From the NCBI GenBank assembly GCA_963743785.1, contig CAVURD010000034.1, positions 1-64,000 of the forward strand: a DNA stretch of 64,000 nt. Reading direction: 5' to 3'. This stretch comes from Bog-473 sp963743785. GTDB taxonomy: Bacteria; Actinomycetota; Acidimicrobiia; Acidimicrobiales; RAAP-2. The position numbers were made by a program, and so were the translations under genes. Positions 35,493-44,815 of this stretch are shown here, in pieces (the first letter of the stretch is position 1; the number at the start of each line of letters is the position of its first letter). The notes beneath the pieces are model-generated. The model had not been told where the DNA came from, did no database searches, and saw only the letters and a program-made list of their open reading frames with translations.

Positions 35493-35613
35493 GTGACAGC
35501 AGGGCGGTCAGCCTAGTGGGCTGCGTCTCCACTCCCGGGTTGCCGCCAACAGGATCGCCACGCGTGCCGATGGCACCGACCCCTCGGTCAACCCACGTCG
35601 GCCGCCGTGCGCC

Positions 35614-35823
35614 CTACTTCCGGAGGCGGTTCACCAACCAGAACGCGCCGCCGATCAACACGACGACGGCAATGATCTTGACGAAGAAGAAGATGACGCC
35701 GACGATGCTGCTCAGGACCCAGAAGGCGACAATGGCGCCGACCACGGCCACCGCGGCCATGAACACGTAGTGGGTGAATGAAACTGGCTTCTTGCTCTCT
35801 CGAGGACTTACGTCTGTACTCAC
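35614..35823 (-). CDS. Small integral membrane protein
   Basis: 69 residues from a GTG at 35823. A polar N-terminus of 18 residues is followed by two hydrophobic segments, FMAAVAVVGAIVAFWVLSSI and VIFFFVKIIAVVVLIGGAFW, then NRLRK. No family is recognised, but such proteins are common in actinobacteria. It is divergent from glnD with only 23 bp between starts. Confidence 0.65.
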   Translation of the reverse strand: MSTDVSPRESKKPVSFTHYVFMAAVAVVGAIVAFWVLSSIVGVIFFFVKIIAVVVLIGGAFWLVNRLRK

Positions 35824-35846
35824 AGACCCAATGCTACGTTCCCGCC

Positions 35847-38212
35847 ATGGTCGCTGAAGCGTCACTCCGGGAACGGCGCCGTTCCCTGCTGGCGCGGCCC
35901 GATCTGAGAGGGGACGCCTTCTGCCGGGCCTATGCCGCCGAGGCGGACGCCTGGCTGTCCGATCTGGCCGACCTGGCGGCGGGAGAATCGGGCCGCCACC
36001 TGGCCCTATTGGCGGTCGGGGGATACGGCCGGAGCTCGCTCTGCCCCTACAGCGACCTCGATGTGGTGCTCGTCCACGCCGGCCACCGGGACGTCGGTCC
36101 CGTGGCCGACGCCATCTGGTACCCGGTGTGGGATGAAGGGGTGCACCTCGACCATTCGGTGCGCCGGCCGGCCGAGGTGCTCTCGGCCGCGGCCGACGAC
36201 GTGCGCGTGGCGCTCGGGCTCCTCGACGGCCGCCGGGTCTGGGGCGAGCCCAAGGTGGCCGACCCGCTCCTGGCCAAGGCCCGCGCCGCCTGGCGCGATC
36301 CGGCTGGGCACCCGTTACCTCCCGACCCTCGAGGCCCAGATGGGCGAACGGCACGCCGCCGCCGGTGATGTCGCCTTCCTCCTCGAGCCCGATCTCAAGG
36401 AGAGCCACGGCGGCCTGCGCGACGTCAGCGTCCTGCGGGCCATCTCCGCCTACGCGCCCCTCCTGGCCGACTACGCCGACCTGGCCTCCATCACCGAATC
36501 GGCCTCGCTGCTCACCGGGATCCGGGTGGAACTGCACCGGATCGCCGGGCGCGAGCAGGACAGGTTGCTCCTGCAGGATCAGGATCAGGTGGCGGCCTCC
36601 CTCGACTTCACCGACGCCGACGCCCTCATGGCCTCCGTCTCGGCCGCCGGCCGCCAGATCGCCTGGGTCAGCGACGACGTGTGGCGCCGGCGCCGGCTCT
36701 GGGATCCCACCCCGGCGCCGCGCCGGCCGTTCCGGCGTCGCCGCGCCGATCGGGCGGACACCGCGAACGCCGTCGCGACCGACGACCCCGACATGGTGGC
36801 CATCGACGGGGAGATCGGCCTCACCCTCTCGGCCGCGGTGTCCGATGACGCCTCCCTGGCCTTCCGCCTGGCGGCCGTCGCCGCCGAGCTCGACCGGCCC
36901 ATCGCCAAGGGCTCACTGCACCGGTTGGCCGATCGCATGCCACCGCCCGGCGATCCGTGGTCGCCGCGCGTCCTGGCCGCGCTGGTACGGCTCCTGGCCG
37001 CCGGGCGTCCCGCCATCGACCAGGCGGAGTCACTCGACCAGCACGGGCTCCTGGTCCGGCTCATCCCCGAATGGGCCGCCGTGCGCAACAAGCCTCAGCG
37101 CAACGCCTACCACACGTTCACGGTCGATCGACATCTGCTCGAGGCCGCCGCGCTGGCCGCCGAGCTCACCGACCGGGTGGAGCGGCCGGACCTCCTGCTC
37201 GTCGGGGCGCTGCTCCATGACATCGGCAAGGGGTTCCCGGGCGACCACACCACGGTGGGCATGGACATCGTCCGTCGGGTGGCCACCCGTATGGGGTTCG
37301 TCCCCGCCGACGTGGAGACCCTGGTCGAACTGGTGCGGCACCATCTCCTGCTCCCCGACACGGCCACCCGCCGCGATCTGGACGACCCGACCACCATTAC
37401 CAACGTGGCCCGGGCCGCCGGGGATCCGGTCACGCTGCACCTGCTCGGGGCGCTGACCGAGGCTGACAGCCGGGCCACCGGCCCCTCGGCCTGGGGATCG
37501 TGGAAGGCCGGCCTGGTGGCGGACCTGGTGGCCCGAGCCGACCGTGAGCTCTCCGGCGTCGGCCCGCCGGAGCGCGGCCCGGCCGGCCTCCATCCCGGCG
37601 GCCTACCGACCCATGATGGAGGAGGTCCGGACCTCGGGGCTGCCCGCCGTGTCGCTCGAACCGCCCCGGGTGGTGGTGGCCGCGCCGGACCGCCCGGGCC
37701 TGCTCTCCTCGGTCGCCGGGGTGCTGGCCCTGCACGGCATGGATGTCCGGGCGGCCAACGTGAGCGGCGAGGACGGCGTCGCCGTCGAGGTGTTCACGGT
37801 CGAGGTGGCCCGGGGCACCTGGCCCGACACGGCCCGGCTCCGGGAGGACCTGGCGAGCGTGCTGTCGGACCGGCTGGCCATCGGCGAACGCCTGAGCGAG
37901 CGGGAACGGGTCTACCCGCCCCGCCGGCCGTCGGCCGCCCACCGTCTGGGCAGCGATGTGAGCGTGGACTACGACGCGTCCGCCAGCTCCACCGTGTTCG
38001 AGGTGAGGGCGCCCGACGAGGTCGGGCTGCTGCACCGCATCACCCGCTCCCTGTTCGAGGCCGACCTCGATGTGGTCTCCGCCCGCGTCTCCACCCTCGG
38101 TGAGCTGGTGGTTGACGCTTTCTACGTCCAGGAGGCCGGCGGGGAGAAGGTGACCGACCGGGCACGCCTGGACGAGGTCACCGCCGTCATTTGGGCCTCC
38201 TTGACAGCCTGA
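35847..38212 (+). pseudogene. glnD: [Protein-PII] uridylyltransferase/uridylyl-removing enzyme (GlnD), two frameshifts
   Basis: Domains appear in GlnD order across three frames. The nucleotidyltransferase has GGYGRSSLCPYSDLDVVL near residue 57. The GlnD adapter has LEPDLKESHGGLRD. The HD domain has LLVGALLHDIGKG near 455. Two ACT domains are encoded at about 37660-37830 and 37985-38190 (VVVAAPDRPGLLSSVAG, VRAPDEVGLLHRITRS). The first shift is at 36306-36309 (one extra base, GGGC), the second between about 37560 and 37590 (one extra base). GlnD senses glutamine and modifies PII. No glnB or amtB lies nearby. Confidence 0.85.
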
Positions 38213-38246
38213 GAGCTCAATTCTGCTAGTAGGATTGCGCCGCCCT

Positions 38247-39383
38247 ATGAGCGCGGCCCGACACGCATCGAGCAGATCCACCAAAAAGCACTCCCGGGTG
38301 TGGCTGGTGACCGCCCTTTCCCTGCTCGCCCTGGCCGTCGTGGCCGGCGGTCTGTTCGTGGTGGCCCGTTCACGCAGCACCAATGCCTCGGCGGCCCCCA
38401 CGGCCCCTCCCGCCCCCCTGACCGTGGTGTCCACCTCCCCCACCGGCACCGGCGTGGCCGGTGGCTCGACCATCTCCGTCCACTTCTCCACCGACCTGGC
38501 CCCGGGGAGCCCGATGCCGACCCTGACCCCCGCCGTGGCCGGAACGTGGTCGGCGCTCTCGGCGTCGCTGCTGCAGTATCAAGCCACCGGGCCACTGGTC
38601 CCCGGCGTGACCGAGACGATCACCGTGCCCGGCGGCACCACCGGGGTGGTGGGCTCCCACGGACAGCACCTGGCCGCCAGCGTGTCGAGTGCCTTCACGG
38701 TCGCCCAGGGCTCGACGCTCCGCCTACAGCAGCTGCTGGCCGAACTGGGCTACCTCCCGCTCAACTTCACCCCTGCCGCGCCCGTCACCTCCCCCACCCA
38801 AGAAGGCAACGACCAGGTGGGCAGCTTCAGCTGGCGATGGGCCGGCCAACCCGCCTCGCTGACCTCGTTGTGGACGCCGGGCACCAACAACGTGATCACC
38901 CAGGGCGCGGTGATGAACTTCGAGGCGCAGCACAACCTGACCGCCGACGGCGTGGCCGGGCCGCAGGTGTGGGCCGATCTGCTGACCGCGGTGCAGGCCG
39001 GGCAGGGCGACGCCCTCCCCTACGGCTACGTCTTCGTGAGCGAGAACCTGCCCGAGACCGCCACCGTGTACCAGAACGGGGTCGAGACCTATCAGACCGC
39101 GGCCAACACCGGGGTCGCCGCGGCGCCGACGGAGCAAGGCACCTGGCCGGTCTTCGAGCACCTGACCGTGACGACCATGTCGGGCACCAATCCGGACGGT
39201 TCCAAGTACGTCGACCCGGGCATTCCGTGGGTGAGCTACTTCCACGGCGGCGACGCGCTGCACGGCTTCGTGCGGGCCTCCTACGGCACCCCCCAGAGTG
39301 ACGGCTGCGTGGAGATGCCGATCGCCAACGCCGCCGTCGTCTTCCCGCAAACCCCGCTCGGGACGCTGGTCACCGTCGCCTAG
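38247..39383 (+). CDS. L,D-transpeptidase (YkuD) with Ig-like and peptidoglycan-binding domains
   Basis: 378 residues. An N-terminal signal anchor (VWLVTALSLLALAVVAGGLFVV) is followed by a Thr/Pro-rich Ig-like domain (about residues 55-150). A PG_binding_1 type domain comes next (RLQQLLAELGYLPL and AVMNFEAQHNLTADGVAGPQVWADL, abbreviated). The C-terminal YkuD catalytic domain has YFHGGDALHGFV and SDGCVEMP with the nucleophile Cys. The usual Arg after GC is replaced by Glu (CVEM for C-V/I-R-M). It forms 3-3 crosslinks in peptidoglycan. The ATG at 38247 is chosen over an in-frame TTG. Confidence 0.9.
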   Translation: MSAARHASSRSTKKHSRVWLVTALSLLALAVVAGGLFVVARSRSTNASAAPTAPPAPLTVVSTSPTGTGVAGGSTISVHFSTDLAPGSPMPTLTPAVAGTWSALSASLLQYQATGPLVPGVTETITVPGGTTGVVGSHGQHLAASVSSAFTVAQGSTLRLQQLLAELGYLPLNFTPAAPVTSPTQEGNDQVGSFSWRWAGQPASLTSLWTPGTNNVITQGAVMNFEAQHNLTADGVAGPQVWADLLTAVQAGQGDALPYGYVFVSENLPETATVYQNGVETYQTAANTGVAAAPTEQGTWPVFEHLTVTTMSGTNPDGSKYVDPGIPWVSYFHGGDALHGFVRASYGTPQSDGCVEMPIANAAVVFPQTPLGTLVTVA

Positions 39384-39436
39384 AGCGTCGGACCTGCCCC
39401 AGGGGCAGGATCCGGGCGACGTATTCTCTCCCTCCA

Positions 39437-40360
39437 ATGCGTGCACTCGGTATCATCGGACGGATCCTCATCGGGGCCGGTGTCGTCATCCTCCTCTTCG
39501 CGGCCTACCAGGTGTGGGGCACGTCCCTGCAGGAGGCCCACACCCAGACGGCGCTCCGGCAGACCTTCGTGAGCGACGCCAAGAGCAATCAGCTCGAACA
39601 GGCACTCAACCAGGCCACCGCCCAGGACGCGCTCCCGACCGGGCCGCCGGTGGTGGCCCCCACCACGAACGCGCCGGCCGAAGGGCAACCGGTGGGCGAC
39701 ATCCGCATCCCGAAGATCGGGATCAACCAGATCATGGTGGAAGGGACCAACACGCAGGATCTCCGCAAGGGGCCGGGTCACTACACCGGCACGCCGTTGC
39801 CCGGGCAGTCGGGAAACGCCTCCGTCGCCGGGCACCGCACCACCTACGGTCACCCCTTCTACAACCTCGACGGCGTGGCGGTGGGTGACCCGGTCGTCGT
39901 GACCACCGTCCAGGGCGTCTTCGTCTATGACGCGGTGAAGAGCGAAGTGGTGTCACCCAACGACAACACCGTGCTCAACAACACACCGGGTCACATGCTG
40001 ACCCTGACCACCTGCAACCCTCGCTTCAGTGCCTCGTCCCGGCTCGTGGTGGTCGCCCAACTGGCCCACTCCAAGCTCTTCCGCGGCGTGGCCGCAGCCA
40101 AACCCACCGCCAAAGCACCCGCACCACCCCAGACCGGCCAACCCACCAGTGGCGCGCTGGGCGGGGCGTCCGACGGCCAGGTCCTGACGGCCGTGCTCTG
40201 GGGGATCGTGGTCTGCGGCGTCGGTGCGCTCGTCCTGCTGATGGCCTCCTTCTTCCGGCGCCAGCGCTGGGTCATCTGGGGCGCGGGGACGGTGAGCCTG
40301 CTGGTGCTCCTGTACTTCTTCTTCGGCGCCGTCACTCCCCTGCTGCCCGCCAGCCTGTGA
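39437..40360 (+). CDS. Sortase (class E-like) with N- and C-terminal membrane anchors
   Basis: 307 residues. One helix lies near the N-terminus (IGRILIGAGVVILLFAAYQV) and two near the C-terminus. The sortase barrel contains VGDIRIPKIGINQIMVEGT, the catalytic His in NASVAGHRTTYG (about residue 134), the Cys in MLTLTTCNPRFSASSRLVV (about 193) and the Arg following in SSRLVV. Sortases cut a C-terminal sorting signal and attach proteins to the wall. The class is judged by TTCNP. It follows the L,D-transpeptidase gene by 53 bp. Confidence 0.9.
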   Translation: MRALGIIGRILIGAGVVILLFAAYQVWGTSLQEAHTQTALRQTFVSDAKSNQLEQALNQATAQDALPTGPPVVAPTTNAPAEGQPVGDIRIPKIGINQIMVEGTNTQDLRKGPGHYTGTPLPGQSGNASVAGHRTTYGHPFYNLDGVAVGDPVVVTTVQGVFVYDAVKSEVVSPNDNTVLNNTPGHMLTLTTCNPRFSASSRLVVVAQLAHSKLFRGVAAAKPTAKAPAPPQTGQPTSGALGGASDGQVLTAVLWGIVVCGVGALVLLMASFFRRQRWVIWGAGTVSLLVLLYFFFGAVTPLLPASL

Positions 40361-40467
40361 GCTGGTGAGCCTGGCGAGCAAGGTCGGTGAGCTTGGTCGC
40401 TGCGCTCGTCCGTGTCCGTGAGCTCGCAGAGTCAGTGAGCCGGCAGTGTCGGTGAACTCCTAAGCCC

Positions 40468-41652
40468 ATGGCCGAAACGATGACGCTGGCCGATCACTTC
40501 CGGGCCTTCGCCGAGAGTTCGGCCCGCGACGGTGCCGTCACCTACGGCGTCATCTGCCGTGGTGCCGCCGACGATCCCGAGCTACTGGACCTGGTGGCGC
40601 GGGCCCCGGTCACCCAGCGGCGTCCCAACCTCTTGCTGGCCGCCGTCCATTTTCTGCTGCTCGGCGGGGCGGCGCATCCCTTGGCCACCCACTACGACAC
40701 CGTGGCGGCCTATCTCGGGACGGATCGGACGGATCCGGTGGCTCCGGTCGGTCACCTCCGGCAGGAGTTCAAGGACTTCTGCATGACCCACCGGGAAGAA
40801 CTGCTCGAGCTCATCGCCACCGGTAGCACGCAGACCAACGAGGTCGGTCGCTGCACGGCGCTGCTGCCCGCGCTGAGCCACATCGCGGCCGGCTGCGACC
40901 GCGGCCAGCCTCTGGGCCTGCTCGATCTGGGCACGTCGGCCGGCCTCAACCTGCTCTTCGACCGCTATGCCTACATCTACCGCCGTCGCGATGGCGACGG
41001 CGATCCCCGTGACTCGGACCATAGGACCCTGGAGGCCGGCGACCCGTCCTCGGCCGTGCGACTCGAGTGCTCCGTGCGGGGCGGGCTCAACTCTCTGCCT
41101 TCCCTGGAGGTGCCGTCGGTCACCGGCCGGGCCGGCCTCGACCGAGCGCCGATCGACCCCCGTAACGAAGCCGGGGCCCGCTGGCTCCTGGCCTGTATAT
41201 GGCCGGATCACCTGCCCCGCTTCGCCCGCGTGCGCGCCGCCCTGGAGATCGCCCGCGCCGATCCCCACCCCCCGGTCCTGCACACCGGCGACATGGTCGA
41301 CGACGTGGCGGCGGTGGCTGAGACCGTGGCGCCCGGACAGCCCCTCGTGGTCTTCCATTCCTGGGTGGCCGCCTACCTGACCGAGGCCCGCCAGCGCGAA
41401 CTGGTCGACGCCGTCCGCCGCCTGTCGACGAGCCGGCCGGTGCACTATCTCTACGCCGAGTCGCCGGTCGACACCCGCGGTCTCCCCACGCCGCCGTCGC
41501 CGGAACCGGGCCCGACTTCCGACGTGGCCACCGTCGTGGTGCACGTGCCACCCGGCGGTGCCGCCGTTCGCTTGGCCGACATGCACCACCACGGGAGGTC
41601 GCTGCGCTGGTGGCCCTCGCCGCAGAGTGCCCCGGCTGCTCCGCTTCGTTAA
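40468..41652 (+). CDS. DUF2332 family protein
   Basis: 394 residues. It matches the pattern of DUF2332: LADHFRAFAESSARD, RRPNLLLAAVHFLLLGGA, QTNEVGRCTALLPALSHIAA, and a nucleotide-binding-like glycine stretch LLDLGTSAGLNLLFDRYAY. The family is conserved in actinobacteria and resembles Rossmann methyltransferases in the middle segment, but no activity is established. It is flanked on both sides by short repetitive spacers (40361-40467 and 41653-41688). Confidence 0.85.
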   Translation: MAETMTLADHFRAFAESSARDGAVTYGVICRGAADDPELLDLVARAPVTQRRPNLLLAAVHFLLLGGAAHPLATHYDTVAAYLGTDRTDPVAPVGHLRQEFKDFCMTHREELLELIATGSTQTNEVGRCTALLPALSHIAAGCDRGQPLGLLDLGTSAGLNLLFDRYAYIYRRRDGDGDPRDSDHRTLEAGDPSSAVRLECSVRGGLNSLPSLEVPSVTGRAGLDRAPIDPRNEAGARWLLACIWPDHLPRFARVRAALEIARADPHPPVLHTGDMVDDVAAVAETVAPGQPLVVFHSWVAAYLTEARQRELVDAVRRLSTSRPVHYLYAESPVDTRGLPTPPSPEPGPTSDVATVVVHVPPGGAAVRLADMHHHGRSLRWWPSPQSAPAAPLR

Positions 41653-41688
41653 GGCTTGCTCAGGCTCGCTCCGTCCCACTCGACCTCG

Positions 41689-42981
41689 CTAAGCCTCGCT
41701 CGGCCCCCACGGGGCGTCACGTCGGGCGGGAACGCGCACCCCGTCGTCGGTCACCATGGCGGCCGAGCCCACCGATTCGCTGCCGAAGCGGGTGCGGATG
41801 GCGTCGACCGCCGCCGTCACGTCGTGCCAGGAATGCTCCCGAGTGGTGGCACTCTCGGTGCCCTCGTCACGCCCGTCGCCCAGGTCGAAGGACAACTGAT
41901 CCCCGCCCCCCTCGATCAGGTTCGAGGCGCTCACCCCGAGCAGCCGGATCCCCTCGCCCGGATGGACGCCGGCCAGGAGCGCCGCCGCCACCTGCCCGAT
42001 GGCGCCACCGGACGAGATCGACCGGTCGAGCGTGTGCGAGCGGGTCTGGAGGGACAGGTCTTTGAACTTGACCTTCACCGTCACGGTGCGGGCCGAGCTC
42101 GATGCGCCCCGCAACATCGTGGCCACCGATTCGGCCATGCGCAGCACGTGACGCTCCAGCACCTTGGCGTCGACGAGATCGTGGCTGAAGGTCTCCTCGT
42201 GGCCGATCGACTTGGCCGGTCGGTCTGGCGTCACCGGGCTGGGGTCGTGGCCTCGGGCCAGTGCGGCCAGGTGCTGCCCGCTGGCCCGGCCCAGGCGGCG
42301 CACCACGGTGTCGGGCGGGAGGGCGGCCAGCTCACCCACCGTGCGCACACCCAGAGCATGCAGGCGCTCGGCCGTGGCGGGTCCCACGCCCCACAGGGCC
42401 TCGACCGGATGGGCGTGCAGGAACTCCATCTCACGCTCCGGTTCGATGAGGACGACCCCGGGGCCCGGATCGATGCCCGCCCGGGTGGCATGGGGCTTGG
42501 CCGCCCGGGACGCGAGCTTGGCGATCATCTTGGAGCGACCGATCCCCACGGCACAGCCCAAAGAGAGCTCGGCCCGCACGCGGTCCCGCAGTCCATGGGC
42601 GATGGCGTCCGGCGCACCCAGCCGGCGCAGCGCCCCGGCCACATCGAGAAAGGCCTCGTCGAGGCCGATCGGTTCCACCAGCGGGGTGACGTCTTTCATG
42701 ATGTCGTGGAGCTGGCCACTGATCTCGGAGTAGCGACCGTGGCGCCCAGGCAGGAACACGGCCTGCGGGCAGAGTTGGCGGGCCCGCGCCGACGGCATGG
42801 CTGACCGCACCCCGAAGGCGCGGGCCTCATAGGTGCACGACGCCACCACGCCGCGGGCGGCGGACCCCCCGACGATGACCGGCTGCCCGGCTAAGGACGG
42901 GTCGTCGAGGACCTCGACCGAGGCGTAGAAGGCGTCCATGTCGACGTGCAGAATGGTGGGGACGTGGGCGAGCTCACCCAC
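41689..42981 (-). CDS. dinB: DNA polymerase IV (Y-family)
   Basis: 430 residues. The Y-family active site is complete: ILHVDMDAFYASVE (first Asp pair), SAMPSARARQLCP, PIGLDEAFLDVAG (second acidic pair) and the helix-hairpin-helix HPVEALWGVGPATAERLHALG. The C-terminal little-finger domain (KVKFKDLSLQTRS) is present. A short acidic tail lacks a clear beta-clamp motif, but QLSFDL near residue 375 is the usual clamp-binding type. It performs translesion synthesis. It overlaps the PIG-L gene by 8 bp at its start. Confidence 0.95.
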   Translation of the reverse strand: MGELAHVPTILHVDMDAFYASVEVLDDPSLAGQPVIVGGSAARGVVASCTYEARAFGVRSAMPSARARQLCPQAVFLPGRHGRYSEISGQLHDIMKDVTPLVEPIGLDEAFLDVAGALRRLGAPDAIAHGLRDRVRAELSLGCAVGIGRSKMIAKLASRAAKPHATRAGIDPGPGVVLIEPEREMEFLHAHPVEALWGVGPATAERLHALGVRTVGELAALPPDTVVRRLGRASGQHLAALARGHDPSPVTPDRPAKSIGHEETFSHDLVDAKVLERHVLRMAESVATMLRGASSSARTVTVKVKFKDLSLQTRSHTLDRSISSGGAIGQVAAALLAGVHPGEGIRLLGVSASNLIEGGGDQLSFDLGDGRDEGTESATTREHSWHDVTAAVDAIRTRFGSESVGSAAMVTDDGVRVPARRDAPWGPSEA

Positions 42982-43675
42982 GGAGCGTCAGACGGCGGAA
43001 GCCTTCGGCGTAGCCGGCGCCGGCCCGGCGGCCCTCCTGTTCGGCCCGCCGTCGCACGGCCTCGCCGGCCCACCCGCCGGGCTCGGCGAACTGGGTGCGA
43101 TGGCACTCGACGGCGGCGGCCTTGAGGTCGATGGTCTCGGTGACGTCGACCCACACGTCGGGCTCGAGCGTGCCCGAGAGCAGCACGGTGGCGACCTGGT
43201 GGGGCGGACCGGCCTCGGGAAAGTAGTGCGGCAGCGCGGCAGCGGGTGAGACGGCATCGAGCAGGGTGGTACCGGCCAGGCGGTGGTCCCGGTGATTGAA
43301 GTACTCCTGCCCGAAGAAGAGCGCGGTGGGGTCGTGCCCGCACGCCACGTCCGGACGGAGCCGCCGCACCCACTCGACCAACGTCCCGCGGAGTTCATCG
43401 GAATCAGCGAGCCCGCCGTCGGGGTAGCCCAGATTGGTGACACTCTGTAGTCCGATCAGGGCCGAAGAGGCCTCCAGCTCGGCGGCTCGGCGGGCGGCCA
43501 GATCCGCCGGCGTCACCTCCGGATCGAAAGTGCCCTTGCCGCCGTCGGTGCACACGATCAGATGGACCGCCGCGCCCGCCTTGGCCCAGCGGGCCAGCGT
43601 CCCCCCGCAGGCCACGTCCGCATCGTCGGGATGGGCGTAGACGGCCAGGACCACCTCGGGGATGTCGTCCATCAT
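42974..43675 (-). CDS. PIG-L/LmbE-family deacetylase
   Basis: 233 residues. The zinc site AHPDDADVACGGTL (about residues 13-26) and the third ligand in FNHRDHRLAG (about 126-135) are present, as is GYPDGGLAD. Members remove acetyl groups from GlcNAc-type substrates, for example in mycothiol synthesis. This copy has no neighbouring mycothiol genes, so the substrate is open. ATGA overlap with the end of nrdR and 8-bp overlap with dinB suggest one transcript. Confidence 0.9.
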   Translation of the reverse strand: MMDDIPEVVLAVYAHPDDADVACGGTLARWAKAGAAVHLIVCTDGGKGTFDPEVTPADLAARRAAELEASSALIGLQSVTNLGYPDGGLADSDELRGTLVEWVRRLRPDVACGHDPTALFFGQEYFNHRDHRLAGTTLLDAVSPAAALPHYFPEAGPPHQVATVLLSGTLEPDVWVDVTETIDLKAAAVECHRTQFAEPGGWAGEAVRRRAEQEGRRAGAGYAEGFRRLTLRG

Positions 43676-44139
43676 TTCCGTTTGGGCTCCGTGGTCTTGG
43701 TCAAGAGCCCCACTTCCCGCTGGAAGTCGCCCGCCTCCTCGAATCCCTTGTACACGCTGGCGAAGCGCAGGTAGGCCACGTCGTCGAGGGCCTGCAAGCG
43801 CTCCAGAACGGCCACGCCGACCTGCTGGCTGCTCGGTTCAGAGGTGGCGCCCCGCAGGGCGTCCTCGACCAGCTGCGCCAGTTCCTCCATTTGGGCCTCG
43901 GTCACCGGCCGGTTCTTGCAGGCCGCCCGTATGCCGGACACCACCTTGGCCCGGTCGAACGGCTCCCGCAGGCCGGTCCGCTTCACCACCCACAGCGGCA
44001 CCTCCTCCACCCGCTCGAAGGTGGTGAAGCGACGTTCGCAGCCCAGGCATTCGCGGCGGCGGCGGATGGCGGCCCCGTCCTCGGCCAGGCGCGAATCCAC
44101 GACTCGATCATCGTCAACCGCACACCAAGGACATCGCAC
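43672..44139 (-). CDS. nrdR: Ribonucleotide reductase transcriptional repressor NrdR
   Basis: 155 residues. The zinc ribbon is MRCPWCAVDDDRVVDSR with the second half ECLGCERRFTTFE; an ATP-cone follows (PLWVVKRTGLREPFDRAKV). NrdR senses ATP/dATP and represses nrd operons. It follows the LysM gene by 14 bp, the same order as nrdR next to the SOS division inhibitor and lexA in mycobacteria. Confidence 0.97.
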   Translation of the reverse strand: MRCPWCAVDDDRVVDSRLAEDGAAIRRRRECLGCERRFTTFERVEEVPLWVVKRTGLREPFDRAKVVSGIRAACKNRPVTEAQMEELAQLVEDALRGATSEPSSQQVGVAVLERLQALDDVAYLRFASVYKGFEEAGDFQREVGLLTKTTEPKRK

Positions 44140-44153
44140 ACTGCCGACGATAG

Positions 44154-44507
44154 TCAGGGAATCAGCAGATGCTCCCCAGGCACGATCGTCGAGGAGCCCG
44201 TCTCTGCGGCCAATCGCTGCACCAGGCTGGGGGTATGGTCCGGCGCCACCTGGCGGGCGATCGACGTCAGGGAGTCGCCGTTCTGGACCACATAGACCTG
44301 GCCGGCGGCCGGCGCCGATCCGGCGATGGTGTGGCCGCCGATGGCCCGGATGGGGAGGGCCAGCAGGACCAGCAGGACCAGCGCCACCAGACCCAGGAGG
44401 AGGCGGCGGTGCTGCACCCGGCGGGAGGGCAGGCGCCGCGGCGGCTCGGGCACCACCTGCAACCTGGGATAGAACGCCTCGTATTCCAATTCAAGTGCGA
44501 CCGACAC
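44154..44507 (-). CDS. LysM-domain membrane protein, SOS cell-division-inhibitor-like (YneA/DivS/ChiZ position)
   Basis: 117 residues from a GTG at 44507 preceded by AAAAGGAG. A cytoplasmic N-terminus of about 40 residues, one transmembrane helix (LLLGLVALVLLVLLALPI), and a C-terminal LysM domain (YVVQNGDSLTSIARQVAP, ending GEHLLIP). Divergent from lexA with five SOS-box palindromes between. In Bacillus, Corynebacterium and Mycobacterium the gene in this position encodes an SOS-induced division inhibitor (YneA, DivS, ChiZ). The functional match is by context and architecture. Confidence 0.82.
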   Translation of the reverse strand: MSVALELEYEAFYPRLQVVPEPPRRLPSRRVQHRRLLLGLVALVLLVLLALPIRAIGGHTIAGSAPAAGQVYVVQNGDSLTSIARQVAPDHTPSLVQRLAAETGSSTIVPGEHLLIP

Positions 44508-44521
44508 CGCAGCTCCTTTTC

Positions 44522-44720
44522 CGAACACGTGTTCGCTTCCCTGGTATTCCAACACGAACAGGTGTTCGGTGTCAATTGAATCTTCGAACGCCTGTTCGCC
44601 GGGCACGGGCCTCAACATAGGGAGGGGTTGTGACACGGGCGCTCGATGGCGCCACCACGAACAGATGTTTGCTTTGACCCCTCTGACCCGATATCTTGGC
44701 TGGACACGAACGAACGTTCG
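44522..44720. promoter_or_regulatory. Five LexA-box-like palindromes
   Basis: 14-mers of the form CGAAC-N4-GTTCG occur at 44522-44535 (CGAACACGTGTTCG), 44555-44568 (CGAACAGGTGTTCG), 44585-44598 (CGAACGCCTGTTCG) and 44707-44720 (CGAACGAACGTTCG). An imperfect one lies at 44658-44671 (CGAACAGATGTTTG). Three are packed at 30-33 bp spacing just upstream of the LysM gene; two lie nearer lexA. The consensus matches actinobacterial LexA boxes, so LexA should repress both genes. Confidence 0.9.
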
Positions 44721-44815
44721 CCCCCGGTCTGATAGGTCGGGCAGGTGGGGGGACGATTCACCAAAAGAACCGTGAGCGGAAGATTCGCCCACGGTTCGTA
44801 AAAAGGAGAAGCCCG

